This document shows positions 9,243 to 18,171 of a stretch of DNA of 64,000 nucleotides, one piece after another. A program made the position numbers and the translations under genes. Under the pieces are notes generated by a model that searched no databases, had not been told where the DNA came from, and was given only the letters and a program-made list of their open reading frames with translations. Origin of the DNA: Marininema mesophilum (GTDB lineage Bacteria; Bacillota; Bacilli; Thermoactinomycetales; DSM-45169). Position 1 is the first letter of the stretch, and each line of letters begins with the position of its first letter. The stretch spans positions 62,001 through 126,000 of the forward strand of contig NZ_FNNQ01000010.1 in assembly GCF_900106775.1 (NCBI RefSeq). The letters run 5' to 3'.

Positions 9243-9258
9243 TTTCCCCGTGTTTCGC

Positions 9259-10638
9259 CTAGGGGGTTAAATTCTCAAGAGTGTTTTGGGTTGCCGGGGT
9301 AGGTAGTTTTACACGAAGATTGATCGATGGAACGATTTCATGATACTGCTGGGTTGCCTCAACTAAGTAATGGATCGCTTTTTCCCTATTCCCATTTTCC
9401 AGATGGAAGTTTCCGAGAGTGTGACAAGCATGGGCTAATTGCTCTGTCGCCTTTACTGTGCGAAAGAGTTGGATAGCTTCCTCATATTGTTGTAGGAACT
9501 CAGGAACCTGTCCAGCGTGATAATGGATTTGACCGGAGTAAATCATACATTCGGCAAGGCGTTTCTTACGGGATTGTAGATTGCGAATCCCTTGATCTAC
9601 ATGGAGACGTGCCATTTCCATGTTGCCGCTATGAAGGTAGGTTTGACACAGAGCTTGGTGAATACGACCAATTTCCCAGTCTTTCACTTGGTATGGTTCT
9701 ATCATTTCGAGTGAGCGCTGAAAATAGTAGATCGCTTGGTTTGTTTCTTCAAGGCGCATGTAACAACAGCCCATCTCATGGTAGGTATAGGAGAAGAGAA
9801 GTTCTGACATGGAGAATTGCTCCGCCAAGCGCAATACACGCTCAAAGCATTTGATTGCCTCATTAAAATCGCCTGATCTGCTGTGACATGTTCCCAAAAC
9901 ATTAAGTTGGTGACACATTTCCAACCATCTATCATTCTTCACCATGAGTTCTATCGATCGTTCTGCATATAGAATGCAGAAGGGATAGTTCGATAAATGC
10001 TGATAGACCTTGCTCATCTCTCCATATAAATAGGCTTTTTCCACTTCATTGGTCACATTTTGAATATGTGTCTCGGCTTCTTTGTAACAAGCGAGTGCTT
10101 CAGGATAACGATCTCTAAAAAGGTGTGTATTCCCTTTGAGTCGAATGTATCGAACAAGGAGATTTGGATCAATTTCAGATAGTTCCCAGCGGCTTTCAAA
10201 CTCCTTCATTTTTTTGCAAAACTGTTGGTCATTCATTTGGTGAATGTAGCAATTGATTTCCAGTAGATCGATCTGGATCAACAGGTTTGTATCGTTGACT
10301 TGTTGTGCCAGATCTTTAAGCGCATCCAATTCTTTCAAGGCATGATCCGCGCCTTGGGCTAGCAATGAACGGTGAATCCGGTTAAGAAGATACTCTGCTT
10401 CACGGACAGTTTCCCTGTCAGTCACCCCTAAGAGGTGTTGAACAGTAGATTGAAGTCGTTTTGCCAAAGGTTGTATAATGTCCGGGCGGGGATGAGCCTT
10501 TTCATTTTCGATCAGGCTAAGGTAAGGAACGGATATGATCCCTTCAGCCAACTCGGATTGTGTCATACCCAGTCCTTTGCGTTGGCGCCTAATGTTAGCT
10601 CCTAAACCGATAAGAGATCCCCCCAGTGAATCTATCAC
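9259..10638 (-). CDS. XRE-family helix-turn-helix regulator with TPR repeats
   Basis: 459 residues from the GTG at 10638. The N-terminal 70 residues form an XRE helix-turn-helix (IRRQRKGLGMTQSELAEGI, YLSLIENEKAHPRP). The remainder is a tetratricopeptide array with repeated A-x-x-x-Y/F-x-x-A patterns (YPEALACYKEAETHI, FNEAIKCFERVLRLA, TNQAIYYFQRSLEMI, REKAIHYLVEATQQY). This build matches PlcR/Rgg/PrgX and Rap-like regulators that bind short peptides in the TPR groove, but no pheromone gene is visible next to it. No Shine-Dalgarno precedes the GTG, and the start lies inside an inverted repeat; leaderless translation is possible. An alternative start a few codons downstream cannot be excluded. 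Confidence 0.85.
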   Translation of the reverse strand: MIDSLGGSLIGLGANIRRQRKGLGMTQSELAEGIISVPYLSLIENEKAHPRPDIIQPLAKRLQSTVQHLLGVTDRETVREAEYLLNRIHRSLLAQGADHALKELDALKDLAQQVNDTNLLIQIDLLEINCYIHQMNDQQFCKKMKEFESRWELSEIDPNLLVRYIRLKGNTHLFRDRYPEALACYKEAETHIQNVTNEVEKAYLYGEMSKVYQHLSNYPFCILYAERSIELMVKNDRWLEMCHQLNVLGTCHSRSGDFNEAIKCFERVLRLAEQFSMSELLFSYTYHEMGCCYMRLEETNQAIYYFQRSLEMIEPYQVKDWEIGRIHQALCQTYLHSGNMEMARLHVDQGIRNLQSRKKRLAECMIYSGQIHYHAGQVPEFLQQYEEAIQLFRTVKATEQLAHACHTLGNFHLENGNREKAIHYLVEATQQYHEIVPSINLRVKLPTPATQNTLENLTP

Positions 10639-10658
10639 GAGAGAAAATAAGTGATAGA
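10631..10658 (-). promoter_or_regulatory. Inverted repeat spanning start of XRE-TPR gene (candidate operator)
   Basis: TCTATCAC and GTGATAGA form a perfect 8-bp inverted repeat separated by 12 bp. The gene's GTG start is the first codon of one arm (minus strand 10638). Between the arms lies TATTTT (10648-10643 on the minus strand), placed to act as a -10 box for a transcript beginning at or near the GTG. Autorepression by the encoded XRE protein is an inference from the layout. Confidence 0.45.
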
Positions 10659-10833
10659 CCGATTTTGATAAATTTACGAATAATTATGACAAACGCTCTA
10701 CACATCTTTCAAAAAAGATGCACCTCCTCATTATGTTACTGGTTGCAAACTATCTGTCAATAAGAGAATCGGAGTAGATTTTAAAACTTTTGCTTAGTCA
10801 CCCGGAAAAAGGGCCGTTACATGGGGTTTAATA

Positions 10834-10850
10834 TGTCGAATCTTGTCGAA
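10834..10850 (+). promoter_or_regulatory. Tandem Spo0A-type boxes
   Basis: Two exact copies of TGTCGAA lie at 10834-10840 and 10844-10850, ten bp apart start to start, so on the same face of the helix. TGTCGAA is the core of the Bacillus 0A box, and tandem phased boxes are typical of Spo0A~P targets. They lie ~32 bp upstream of a -10 like TATTAT (10882-10887) on the plus strand. On the other side they are ~195 bp upstream of the minus-strand XRE-TPR gene. Confidence 0.5.
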
Positions 10851-10892
10851 TTTTTAAAAACACGAAGCCTCTTTTCTGATGTATTATAAAGC

Positions 10893-11076
10893 TGTACGTA
10901 GGAACCACCCTCTGAGGTAAGGGCCTCACAACAGTGTTGCGACACTAGGTTACTTCTTCAGAATCATCGTTTGCGAACGTGACTGACAAGAAGAAATCTC
11001 CTCTTGAACAGTTTTAACGGTCTTGGTCTTATAATAAAGGACATCGAACCCTCGGAAGGGAGATGTCCTTCTTTTC
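10893..11076 (+). ncRNA. Candidate structured small RNA (~185 nt), possibly 6S-like
   Basis: No plausible ORF is present, yet the stretch looks transcribed. TATTAT at 10882-10887 can serve as -10. Several short hairpins follow: TGAGG/CCTCA (10913-10928), GTGT-tgcg-ACAC (10934-10945), and CGTT-tgcg-AACG (10968-10979) inside CTTCTT/AAGAAG (10953-10993). The run ends in a Rho-independent terminator (AAGGACATC/GATGTCCTT then CTTCTTTT, 11037-11077). The next gene has its own TATAAT at 11141-11146, so this unit looks independent rather than a leader. The length fits 6S RNA, but I could not demonstrate the 6S central bubble or closing stem. Confidence 0.4.
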
Positions 11077-11177
11077 TGTGTAGACAGTAATAAATTCCTA
11101 ACTTAGAGCGTCTTTTATGGAAAGGGCTCTGTTTTCTGTATATAATGAGGAAGGATATTTTGGAATCGGAGGCGACT

Positions 11178-12866
11178 ATGAACATACGAACCGGTCGTTG
11201 GAGACTCTTGATAGTAACCCTCCTGCTGGTTTTTAGCTCAGGATGTAGCTTATTCGCGGCAATCGACTCGGGTGCAAAGAAGAATCTCAGTAAATATGAC
11301 GCATTGGCACAAGAAATGAATGATCGCATGAATTTAGAGGATCTGCGGTTAGAACCTTATGCGGTGGAGGTTGGCGGAAAAGTAAGTACTCCTCAATATC
11401 GTAAATTCGCAGTAAACTCCAGCTTAATAGTAAAGGGAACTGCTACAAAACATGCGGGCTTTCGCTCGGATGTAGCTTGGATCGAGGTAGAGAAAAAAGG
11501 GAAGCAAGGTGCTGTGGATGGACGGCAATTTTCCTATTACACACCCCTTAAGAAAGGGCGTTTTACCCAGAAGATTCAATTGTTTGCTGGTAAGGGAAGC
11601 TATCAGGTAACGGTGCGTTTGCCAGCAAAAGAGAAGAAAGATCGCTTTTACGACCTCGCCCAATTTGAAGTGATCAATGTAAATTCTGAACGGAAGCGGG
11701 ATTTAGCCTATACTCGGATTGGGAAGAAGGTTGGTATAACGATTGAAAAGCCGCTCTCAGGGTTAGTTAAAGCAGATGAAAAGTTTAAGTTAATGGGACA
11801 TCTACCCCAGTCGAGTGGCAATCGAGTCATGGTTCGGATAGAAAAGGACGGCAATCGTTGGGAGCACCTGATTCCACTGAGAGATGGAAAGTTTAATAAC
11901 CAGATCCCTCTTTTTTATGGTAGAGGGGTTCATAAACTGACGGTACTAACTCAAGATAAGGTGAAGTCAACGTACTATAACGAAGCCGTCAATATACTGG
12001 TGAACAACCAAGCGAAGGGTTCCCAAAAGCCAATCCAATATTTTAAACATTATGATGAACGTGGTGTGAAACTGGATACTCCTTTAGTTAGTGGAGAATC
12101 CGGGAAAATGAAGTATCGAATTAAGGGACAAATCGATCCCAGTGCTCCTTATGCGAAGGAGACTAAGCATTTGATCGTACAGACGAAGAAGGATGGTCAA
12201 GAGGCGACCTATTTTGTCCCAGTAATAAACGGGCGTTTCGACGATACATTCTGGCTCCGCTTTGGCCAAGGAGACTATGAAGTGACGGTCAATGTACCTG
12301 AGATCACAAGGGTGCAGCGGGATTACTTTCGTTTCTTTGGAGTGGCGCGTTTTCATGTCACCAATACAGAAAAGCGGGACTTGCGTAATTTACTACCCTC
12401 CAGGGGTATTCAATCCGATAGTGGAACGATTCGTTCTTTAGCGGAGGAGCTCACCCGGAATAAACAAGGGAATCGAGCCAAAGCATTGGCTATTTATAAA
12501 TATGTCTCCCAAAATATCCGTTATGATGTTTCTAAGTTTAAGACAGATGCTTTTGAATACGATGATAGTGCCCTAAAAACCTTGAAAGAAAAGGAAGGGG
12601 TCTGTCAAGATTACTCCTTCCTAGCCATCGCTCTCCTTCGTTCCATTGATATAGAATCACGGTTTGTCCAGGGAATGGCTGAGGGGAATAGGCACGCCTG
12701 GGTAGAAGTGAAGGTAAATGGCCGCTGGATGACCATGGATCCTACGTGGGGAGCAGGATATATTAATGGTTCAGATCAGTTTGTAAAACGGTATACCACG
12801 AAGTATTTTGATCCTAACCTTAGGGATTTTGCTTCAACCCATACACGTAAAGGTGTCATGTACTAA
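11178..12866 (+). CDS. Transglutaminase-like lipoprotein
   Basis: 562 residues from the ATG at 11178 (RBS GGAGGCGACT; -10 TATAAT at 11141). The signal peptide ends in the lipobox FSSGC with Cys23 as lipid anchor. Residues ~30-420 contain three repeats of a beta-rich module, recognisable by the recurring endings KKGRFTQKIQLFAGKGSYQVTV, RDGKFNNQIPLFYGRGVHKLTV and INGRFDDTFWLRFGQGDYEVTV read in shorter pieces. The C-terminal domain is a transglutaminase-like core with Cys476 (GVCQDYSF), His506 (RHAWVEV) and Asp521 (MDPTWG) as an intact triad. It is probably an outer-face protease or crosslinking enzyme acting on wall or spore-surface substrates. The substrate is unknown. Confidence 0.85.
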   Translation: MNIRTGRWRLLIVTLLLVFSSGCSLFAAIDSGAKKNLSKYDALAQEMNDRMNLEDLRLEPYAVEVGGKVSTPQYRKFAVNSSLIVKGTATKHAGFRSDVAWIEVEKKGKQGAVDGRQFSYYTPLKKGRFTQKIQLFAGKGSYQVTVRLPAKEKKDRFYDLAQFEVINVNSERKRDLAYTRIGKKVGITIEKPLSGLVKADEKFKLMGHLPQSSGNRVMVRIEKDGNRWEHLIPLRDGKFNNQIPLFYGRGVHKLTVLTQDKVKSTYYNEAVNILVNNQAKGSQKPIQYFKHYDERGVKLDTPLVSGESGKMKYRIKGQIDPSAPYAKETKHLIVQTKKDGQEATYFVPVINGRFDDTFWLRFGQGDYEVTVNVPEITRVQRDYFRFFGVARFHVTNTEKRDLRNLLPSRGIQSDSGTIRSLAEELTRNKQGNRAKALAIYKYVSQNIRYDVSKFKTDAFEYDDSALKTLKEKEGVCQDYSFLAIALLRSIDIESRFVQGMAEGNRHAWVEVKVNGRWMTMDPTWGAGYINGSDQFVKRYTTKYFDPNLRDFASTHTRKGVMY

Positions 12867-12910
12867 AAACATAATGAGGATATACATCAGAGAACGATGG
12901 TTTTATCATT

Positions 12911-12937
12911 GCCCGTAATGTGCGGGCCTTTTTTTTG
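12911..12937 (+). terminator. Terminator after transglutaminase gene
   Basis: GCCCG-taatgtg-CGGGC stem followed by an eight-T run, 45 bases past the stop codon. Confidence 0.8.
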
Positions 12938-13004
12938 TCGAGGGAAGTCATGATATACTGATGTGCGGATGAAGTGGGTAAGGAACGAGGAGGCAAGGTG
13001 GATA

Positions 13005-13925
13005 GTGGGGAATGGACATATTGCTTTTCGACATCAAGTGATTAAAGAAGAAGATGGGAGGAAGGTCCGTCAGATATTGAGTAACCGGTTTCGATTTTCT
13101 CGGCGGATGTTTCGCCGTCTTCGTAATGAGAATGGGATGGTCAAAGTCAATGGGGAGAATGTATTTCTTACCTCCCGAATCATGGCTGGAGATGTGATTG
13201 AAGTGGCGATGCCAACGGATGAAGGTGAAGGTGAAGGAACGCCACCCCAACCAATTCCACTGGATGTAAAGTACGAAGATGATGATTTAATTATCTTGAA
13301 TAAACCACCAGGGATCGTAGTTCATCCAACTAGGAGACACCCCGAGGGGACATTGGCAAATGGACTTGCTTATCATTGGCAGGAGCGAGGAGAATTTCAT
13401 CTCATCCGTCCAGTGACTCGACTAGATCGAGATACATCAGGGTTAATTCTCTTTGCTAAGCATGCCTATGGTCATGCTTTCCTTGCGAAACAGATGGAGA
13501 AGCGTCGTTACCAACGAGAATATCTAGCCTTTGTTCATGGGAGGGTAGAACAAGAGAAAGGGATTTTGGATGGTCCGATTCGTCGCGTAGAAGAGGGGTC
13601 GATCATACGAAAGGTGTCTTTCGATGGTGTACGAGCGGTAACCCATTTTATCCGGGTACGGCAATGGAAGAATGCCAGCCTCCTTCGCCTCTCCTTAGAA
13701 ACTGGTCGGACCCATCAGATTCGAGTCCATCTTTCTCATATGGGGCATCCCATTATCGGTGATGAAATGTATGGTGGCTCAGGAGAGGAATTGGGAATGA
13801 ATCGCCAAGCGCTACACGCTGGTTTCCTTTCTCTTATTCACCCACTAAGTGAGGAAAGGTTCTCCTTGGAATCATCCCTACCTGAAGATATGGCTACTTT
13901 ACAAGAGAAATTAGATAAGGAATAA
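13005..13925 (+). CDS. RNA pseudouridine synthase, RluA/RluD family
   Basis: 306 residues from the GTG at 13005, placed after GAGGAGG; the open frame reaches back to 12963, so a few more residues are possible. The N-terminal S4-like region (KVRQILSNRFRFSRRMFRRLRNENGMVKVNG in part) binds RNA. The catalytic core carries YEDDDLIILNKPPGIVVHP, the active-site Asp in TRLDRDTSGL (about residue 140), and the C-terminal TGRTHQIRVHLSHMGHPIIGDEMYGG motif in pieces. These enzymes isomerise specific uridines in 23S rRNA or tRNA. Several RluD-like paralogues are usual in Bacillales, so the target base is uncertain. Confidence 0.9.
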   Translation: MGNGHIAFRHQVIKEEDGRKVRQILSNRFRFSRRMFRRLRNENGMVKVNGENVFLTSRIMAGDVIEVAMPTDEGEGEGTPPQPIPLDVKYEDDDLIILNKPPGIVVHPTRRHPEGTLANGLAYHWQERGEFHLIRPVTRLDRDTSGLILFAKHAYGHAFLAKQMEKRRYQREYLAFVHGRVEQEKGILDGPIRRVEEGSIIRKVSFDGVRAVTHFIRVRQWKNASLLRLSLETGRTHQIRVHLSHMGHPIIGDEMYGGSGEELGMNRQALHAGFLSLIHPLSEERFSLESSLPEDMATLQEKLDKE

Positions 13926-13981
13926 AAACGGACGAGCAGAGCACCTTTTTATTGGTGAACATCAAGGGGGGAGGGAATGGG

Positions 13982-14743
13982 ATGACGGGGAGTGTAGCCT
14001 GGGTAACAGGTGGAGCAACGGGTCTTGGTGTGCAGGTAGCTAAGCACCTGGCTACAGCTGGATATCATATCGCTATTAACTATCGAACCAGTCAAAAACA
14101 AGCAGAAGAGCTTGTACAGGTGATTCAGGAAATGGGTCAGCAAGCTATAGCACTACAAGGAGATGTATCCAATCCGACGGCGGTAAAGCGGATGGTAAAG
14201 GAGATTCACCAGCGCTGGGGTCGGCTTGATGTGCTGGTATGTGCGGCGGGTCCATTTCTATTTCAACACATTTCCACTATCGAATTTACGGACGATCAGT
14301 GGCGGGAGATGGTCGATGGCAATCTATCTAGTGTATTTTACTGTGCACAAGCAGTCCTACCGATGATGAGAGAGCAAGGTTGGGGGCGGATTATCACCTT
14401 TGGTTTTCCAGAGGTAGAGACTGCACCTGCTTGGCCTGGGTTTTCTGCTTATGCCGCGGCGAAGGCCGGGGTCGTATCGCTAACCCGAAGCTTGGCCCAG
14501 GAGGAAGCCTCCCATGGAGTCACCGTCAATATGGTATACCCAGGGGATATACGGCACCCCTTTAAGGAAGCGATGATAAACGAAGCTCGTGGAAAAAAAG
14601 ATCCCCAAAATCCCATTGGCCGCTCGGGTACAGGGGAGGATCTTGCACGGGTGATTCAATTTCTAGTCCATCGGGATTCAGATTTTATCACCGGTGCGGT
14701 GGTGCCAGTTACAGGAGGATTCGACAATCGCAGAGGTCACTAA
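13982..14743 (+). CDS. Short-chain dehydrogenase/reductase with altered active site
   Basis: 253 residues from the ATG at 13982, behind GGGGGGAGGGAATGGG. The Rossmann motif TGGATGLG and the catalytic YAAAK (Y-x3-K) are present, as is the NLSSVF asparagine. Two usual features are missing: NNAG is CAAG (VLVCAAG), and the catalytic serine stretch, normally like NISS, reads ITFGFPEVE. The ending TGAVVPVTGGFDNR is typical for FabG-like SDRs. It probably binds NAD(P)H, but normal Ser-Tyr-Lys reductase activity is doubtful. It lies 56 bp after the pseudouridine synthase and before a terminator, so the two may be co-transcribed. Confidence 0.88.
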   Translation: MTGSVAWVTGGATGLGVQVAKHLATAGYHIAINYRTSQKQAEELVQVIQEMGQQAIALQGDVSNPTAVKRMVKEIHQRWGRLDVLVCAAGPFLFQHISTIEFTDDQWREMVDGNLSSVFYCAQAVLPMMREQGWGRIITFGFPEVETAPAWPGFSAYAAAKAGVVSLTRSLAQEEASHGVTVNMVYPGDIRHPFKEAMINEARGKKDPQNPIGRSGTGEDLARVIQFLVHRDSDFITGAVVPVTGGFDNRRGH

Positions 14744-14780
14744 AAACACCGTCTTCACTAACTGGAAGACGGTGTTTTTA
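14744..14780 (+). terminator. Terminator after SDR gene
   Basis: AAACACCGTCTTC-actaact-GGAAGACGGTGTTTTTA: strong stem directly after the stop codon. Its A/T flanks could work in both directions. Confidence 0.85.
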
Positions 14781-14836
14781 CATTTGAAACTAAGTAACAA
14801 AAATTGTCGAATTTACGTTATAATATAAGGTGCCTA

Positions 14837-15019
14837 TTAATTTGCTTGCGGATCTCCACCTTGGCGTCGGATCCATACACCGAGGATAAACCAGAATGTC
14901 GACAAGACCAATCCCAGGATAAAGCCAGTTGGACCATATATTTTCCACATTAGACAGGATGCGAGAATGCCGAGTACTCCAGTAAAATGGCAGGCGAATA
15001 CAGCCGCTTTTTCGTTCAT
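14837..15019 (-). CDS. Small two-helix membrane protein
   Basis: 60 residues from the ATG at 15019 (RBS GAGGTGATTGTC); a longer frame starting at 15040 lacks a better site. Two hydrophobic segments are clear: AAVFACHFTGVLGILASCLM and GFILGLVLSTFWFILGVWI, followed by a basic tail IRRQGG. No family is recognised. It lies alone, convergent to the SDR gene and divergent from the first PBP. Confidence 0.6.
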   Translation of the reverse strand: MNEKAAVFACHFTGVLGILASCLMWKIYGPTGFILGLVLSTFWFILGVWIRRQGGDPQAN

Positions 15020-15262
15020 GACAATCACCTCGCCCCCCACTATACCATATCCAGAAGTGGGGGATAGGGAATCACAGTCAAAGGGTAATTAACTATGATT
15101 TCCAATTTTTGATATAGAGAGAATGGTTTAAGTATGCTATATTGCGTGGAAGAGTCGTGAGTGATGTTCATTTTATTCGTTTCGTGATAGCAAAAAAGCT
15201 TAGAAAAATTAGACAAGAGCTCTATTCCAAGATGAATATAGGAATCCCAGGGGGTTTTATAC

Positions 15263-17926
15263 ATGGAGAGTAACCGGATGGAACGAGGGTCGCTTCCTTC
15301 TCGTTCTCGTGGGAATGGGCGTTCTACCGCTCGCTCTGTCGGCTCACGTAGTGATGACCGAGGAGGATTTGGCGGGGGAAGATCAAGACGTTCAACATCT
15401 GGCGGCGGAAACGGCGGTAATCAGAAGCGGTTCCGCTTTTTCAATAAAAAATGGATTTTATTGGTGTTGTTAACCAGCCTCCTACTCGTAATAGGTGGAT
15501 GTTCTGCGATATTTTTTACTGGTAAGACCTATTCGATCGATGAAGCGGTAGATGCAATGGCATCTTCCTCATCCATCTATGACAAAAATGGTAAACCGGT
15601 TATCCAATTGGGTGGTTCGAATCGGGAATATGTGAAACTGAAGGATATTAAGTCTCCCGAATTGGCAAAAGCCTTTGTTGCTGTGGAAGATGAGCGGTTT
15701 AGAGAGCACAATGGTGTGGATTTTCGCGGCTTAGGACGTGCGGTTGTACGAAATATCATATCCTTCGGTAAAGCAGAAGGGGCGAGTACGATTACCATGC
15801 AGGTAGCGCGTAATATCGTACTTAAAAATTCAGAGAAAACCTATTCACGTAAGCTCAGTGAGATGGCTGTCGCCATGACGTTGGAACGCAATGCCTCCAA
15901 GGATACGATCCTTGAAAAATACCTCAACTATATCGAATTAGGCAATGATGTCCGTGGGATCAAGATGGCTGCTAAGATTTATTTTGGTAAGGATATCACG
16001 AAACAGAAGCTGAAGCCCCAGGAAATTGCGTTGTTAGCAGGGCTACCAAAAGCGCCTTACGGCTATAATCCTTATGTTAATAAAGAGGAAGCCTTGAATC
16101 GACGTAACACGATCTTAAATAAGATGGCCGAAGATACGCCAGGCGGACAAATCATTACTGAAGCCGAAGCTGAAAAAGCGAAGAAGACAGGCTTAGGCGT
16201 TAATAAGAAGTACCTCAAAAAATATCTCAAACGTGGGCAATATGCGGCCTATCGTGATTATGTGCTGAGTGAAATCAAAGAACGTTATTTCGCAAATGAT
16301 CCTGATAAACTGAAAGATCTCGTTGATGGTGGATACAAGATTAAAACATCATTGAATCCTAAAGTTCAACTAGCTGCTGAGAGGGCTCTAAAAAATGATA
16401 GTCACTTCAGGAACAAAGCGGGTCAGGTAGATAAAAATCTAGATTCGGGTCTCACCCTGATGAATCGGGGAAATGGAAGAGTAGTGGCGGTTGGCGGGGG
16501 ACGTAACTATATTACTGGGAACTTGTCCCGTGCTACTCAGAAGATCCAACCGGGTTCCGCAATCAAACCGATTACAGTCTTTGCTCCAGCAGTGAAAGAT
16601 CATAACTTCAATGAATATTCGACAGTGAAAGACGAAAAGATCTCCATTGGTAACTGGACACCAAAAAACCAGACGAGGAGATATTATGGTCAGGTTCCGA
16701 TGCAAGAGATGGTCTCCAAGTCTCTCAATGCATCAACGATTTGGCTGTTAAATAATTATGTGAAAAGGAGTGCTGCTGCTAGCTATGCAGAAAAAGCCGG
16801 AATCGAACTCGATCCGAAGGATAAGGGAAGTTATGCAGCCCTTGGCTTGGGTGGTTTCACTCAGGGGACGAGTACGGTGAAGATGGCCCAGGCATACTCG
16901 GCTTTGGCTAACAATGGGAGCAACACGGAAGCGCATGCTGTGCTTAAGCTTATCGACCGAAATGGGGAAGAAGTCAAACCGGACAAGCCAATCGTCGAGG
17001 ATAAACAAGTCTATGATCCGAAGACGGCTTATTATATGACACGCATGCTGAGAAAAGCTGTACAGACCGGTACAGGTGTTAATGCACAGTTGGCTGATGG
17101 GCGACCCGTTGCAGGGAAGACAGGTACGACCCAAAATAGTAAGGAATCATGGTTTGTTGGCTATACTACCGATTATGTTGCTGCGGTAAACGTCTTTAAG
17201 GATAATGATACACCCACGGATCTTAGTGGTGGTGGTTTTGCAGCTCCGATTTGGAAAGATGTAATGACCGTTGCAGAGGCAGGAAAACCGATTAGAGATT
17301 TCAAACGACCACCAGGGGTTAAGGAGCCGTCACCTCCATTTGAACTGAAGCAGGTGAGTGATCTCTCCGGTTCCTTTGATGCCAATGCCAAAGCGATCAA
17401 TTTGAAATGGACGGACTATGATCAAGAGGGCCGTGTCAAATATCGTATTGAGCGGTCGGAAGATGGTAGTAGCTGGAGCCCGGTCGGAGAGAGTCAAGAT
17501 GGCGGCTACAGTGATAGTAGTATCGAAGTACCCGAGGAGAAAAGTGGATGGGATAAATTCTGGGGCGGTGATGACCCTGCGGAGAAGGAGTATTACTACC
17601 GGGTTATTGCTATTGATACCAAGGACCAATCTGAGGCCGATCCATCCTCACCACTGAAGATCACTGCAAAGTCAGGGGAGGATGGAGAGAAACCTCCGCC
17701 AGAAGATGAACAACCCCAAGGAGGAGATCAACAAGGGAACCCACAAGCTGGAGATCAACAGGGGAACCCACAAGGTGGAGCTCAACAGGGAGGCTCACAG
17801 GGAGGTCAAGGCGATGATACGACTCCCCCTCCTGGTGGAGATACTCAACCCCAGGATCCAACGGGGGGTACTCCTCCTCCTGGGCAACAACAAGGAACTC
17901 AGGGTAATCCAAATCGGCCTAGATAG
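15263..17926 (+). CDS. Class A penicillin-binding protein (PBP1A type), copy 1
   Basis: 887 residues; the ATG at 15263 follows CAGGGGGTTTTATAC. It polymerises and crosslinks peptidoglycan. A basic, Gly/Ser/Arg-rich cytoplasmic tail (1-60) precedes one membrane helix (~64-85). The glycosyltransferase domain has VEDERFREHNG (Glu142 catalytic), STITMQVARN and KILEKYLN-like helices. The transpeptidase has PGSAIKP (Ser432, Lys435), SLNASTI and KTGTTQ (619-621). After it come a fibronectin-III-like domain (LKWTDYDQEGRVKYRIERS) and a long Gln/Gly/Pro-rich tail with QGNPQ repeats. A paralogue follows directly. The tail could span the wall. Confidence 0.95.
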   Translation: MESNRMERGSLPSRSRGNGRSTARSVGSRSDDRGGFGGGRSRRSTSGGGNGGNQKRFRFFNKKWILLVLLTSLLLVIGGCSAIFFTGKTYSIDEAVDAMASSSSIYDKNGKPVIQLGGSNREYVKLKDIKSPELAKAFVAVEDERFREHNGVDFRGLGRAVVRNIISFGKAEGASTITMQVARNIVLKNSEKTYSRKLSEMAVAMTLERNASKDTILEKYLNYIELGNDVRGIKMAAKIYFGKDITKQKLKPQEIALLAGLPKAPYGYNPYVNKEEALNRRNTILNKMAEDTPGGQIITEAEAEKAKKTGLGVNKKYLKKYLKRGQYAAYRDYVLSEIKERYFANDPDKLKDLVDGGYKIKTSLNPKVQLAAERALKNDSHFRNKAGQVDKNLDSGLTLMNRGNGRVVAVGGGRNYITGNLSRATQKIQPGSAIKPITVFAPAVKDHNFNEYSTVKDEKISIGNWTPKNQTRRYYGQVPMQEMVSKSLNASTIWLLNNYVKRSAAASYAEKAGIELDPKDKGSYAALGLGGFTQGTSTVKMAQAYSALANNGSNTEAHAVLKLIDRNGEEVKPDKPIVEDKQVYDPKTAYYMTRMLRKAVQTGTGVNAQLADGRPVAGKTGTTQNSKESWFVGYTTDYVAAVNVFKDNDTPTDLSGGGFAAPIWKDVMTVAEAGKPIRDFKRPPGVKEPSPPFELKQVSDLSGSFDANAKAINLKWTDYDQEGRVKYRIERSEDGSSWSPVGESQDGGYSDSSIEVPEEKSGWDKFWGGDDPAEKEYYYRVIAIDTKDQSEADPSSPLKITAKSGEDGEKPPPEDEQPQGGDQQGNPQAGDQQGNPQGGAQQGGSQGGQGDDTTPPPGGDTQPQDPTGGTPPPGQQQGTQGNPNRPR

Positions 17927-17972
17927 CTAATCGCGTACAAGAAGGCTGACATTGGTTTAAATACTGGAATAA

Positions 17973-18016
17973 AGGAGGATTTGTGCCCGATATGAGGGCA
18001 TAAATCCTCTTTTTTG
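17973..18016 (+). terminator. Terminator between the two PBP genes
   Basis: AGGAGGATT...AATCCTC outer arms with inner TGCCC/GGGCA pairing, followed by TTTTTT. It separates the paralogues into independent units. Confidence 0.85.
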
Positions 18017-18171
18017 TGTATCAAAAAGGGACTACTTGGATTTTATAGAGAATTGAAGTAGGATAAGATTAATTGAATTGAATGACAAATCTTGCTTCAA
18101 GATCAATATATAGGTAGTAGGAGGTTGCTAAGGGTGCAAGTGTAGAGTCAGTTATCAAGGGGGCTGAGAAG

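Noticed and set aside
14805..14811. Single TGTCGAA (Spo0A-like) near the 3' end of the small membrane protein gene
   Set aside because: A lone 7-mer without a phased partner or nearby promoter can occur by chance.
15480..15503. Lipobox-like GGC in the membrane helices of both PBPs
   Set aside because: It lies after a long basic cytoplasmic tail within the signal-anchor helix; lipid modification there is not expected for class A PBPs.
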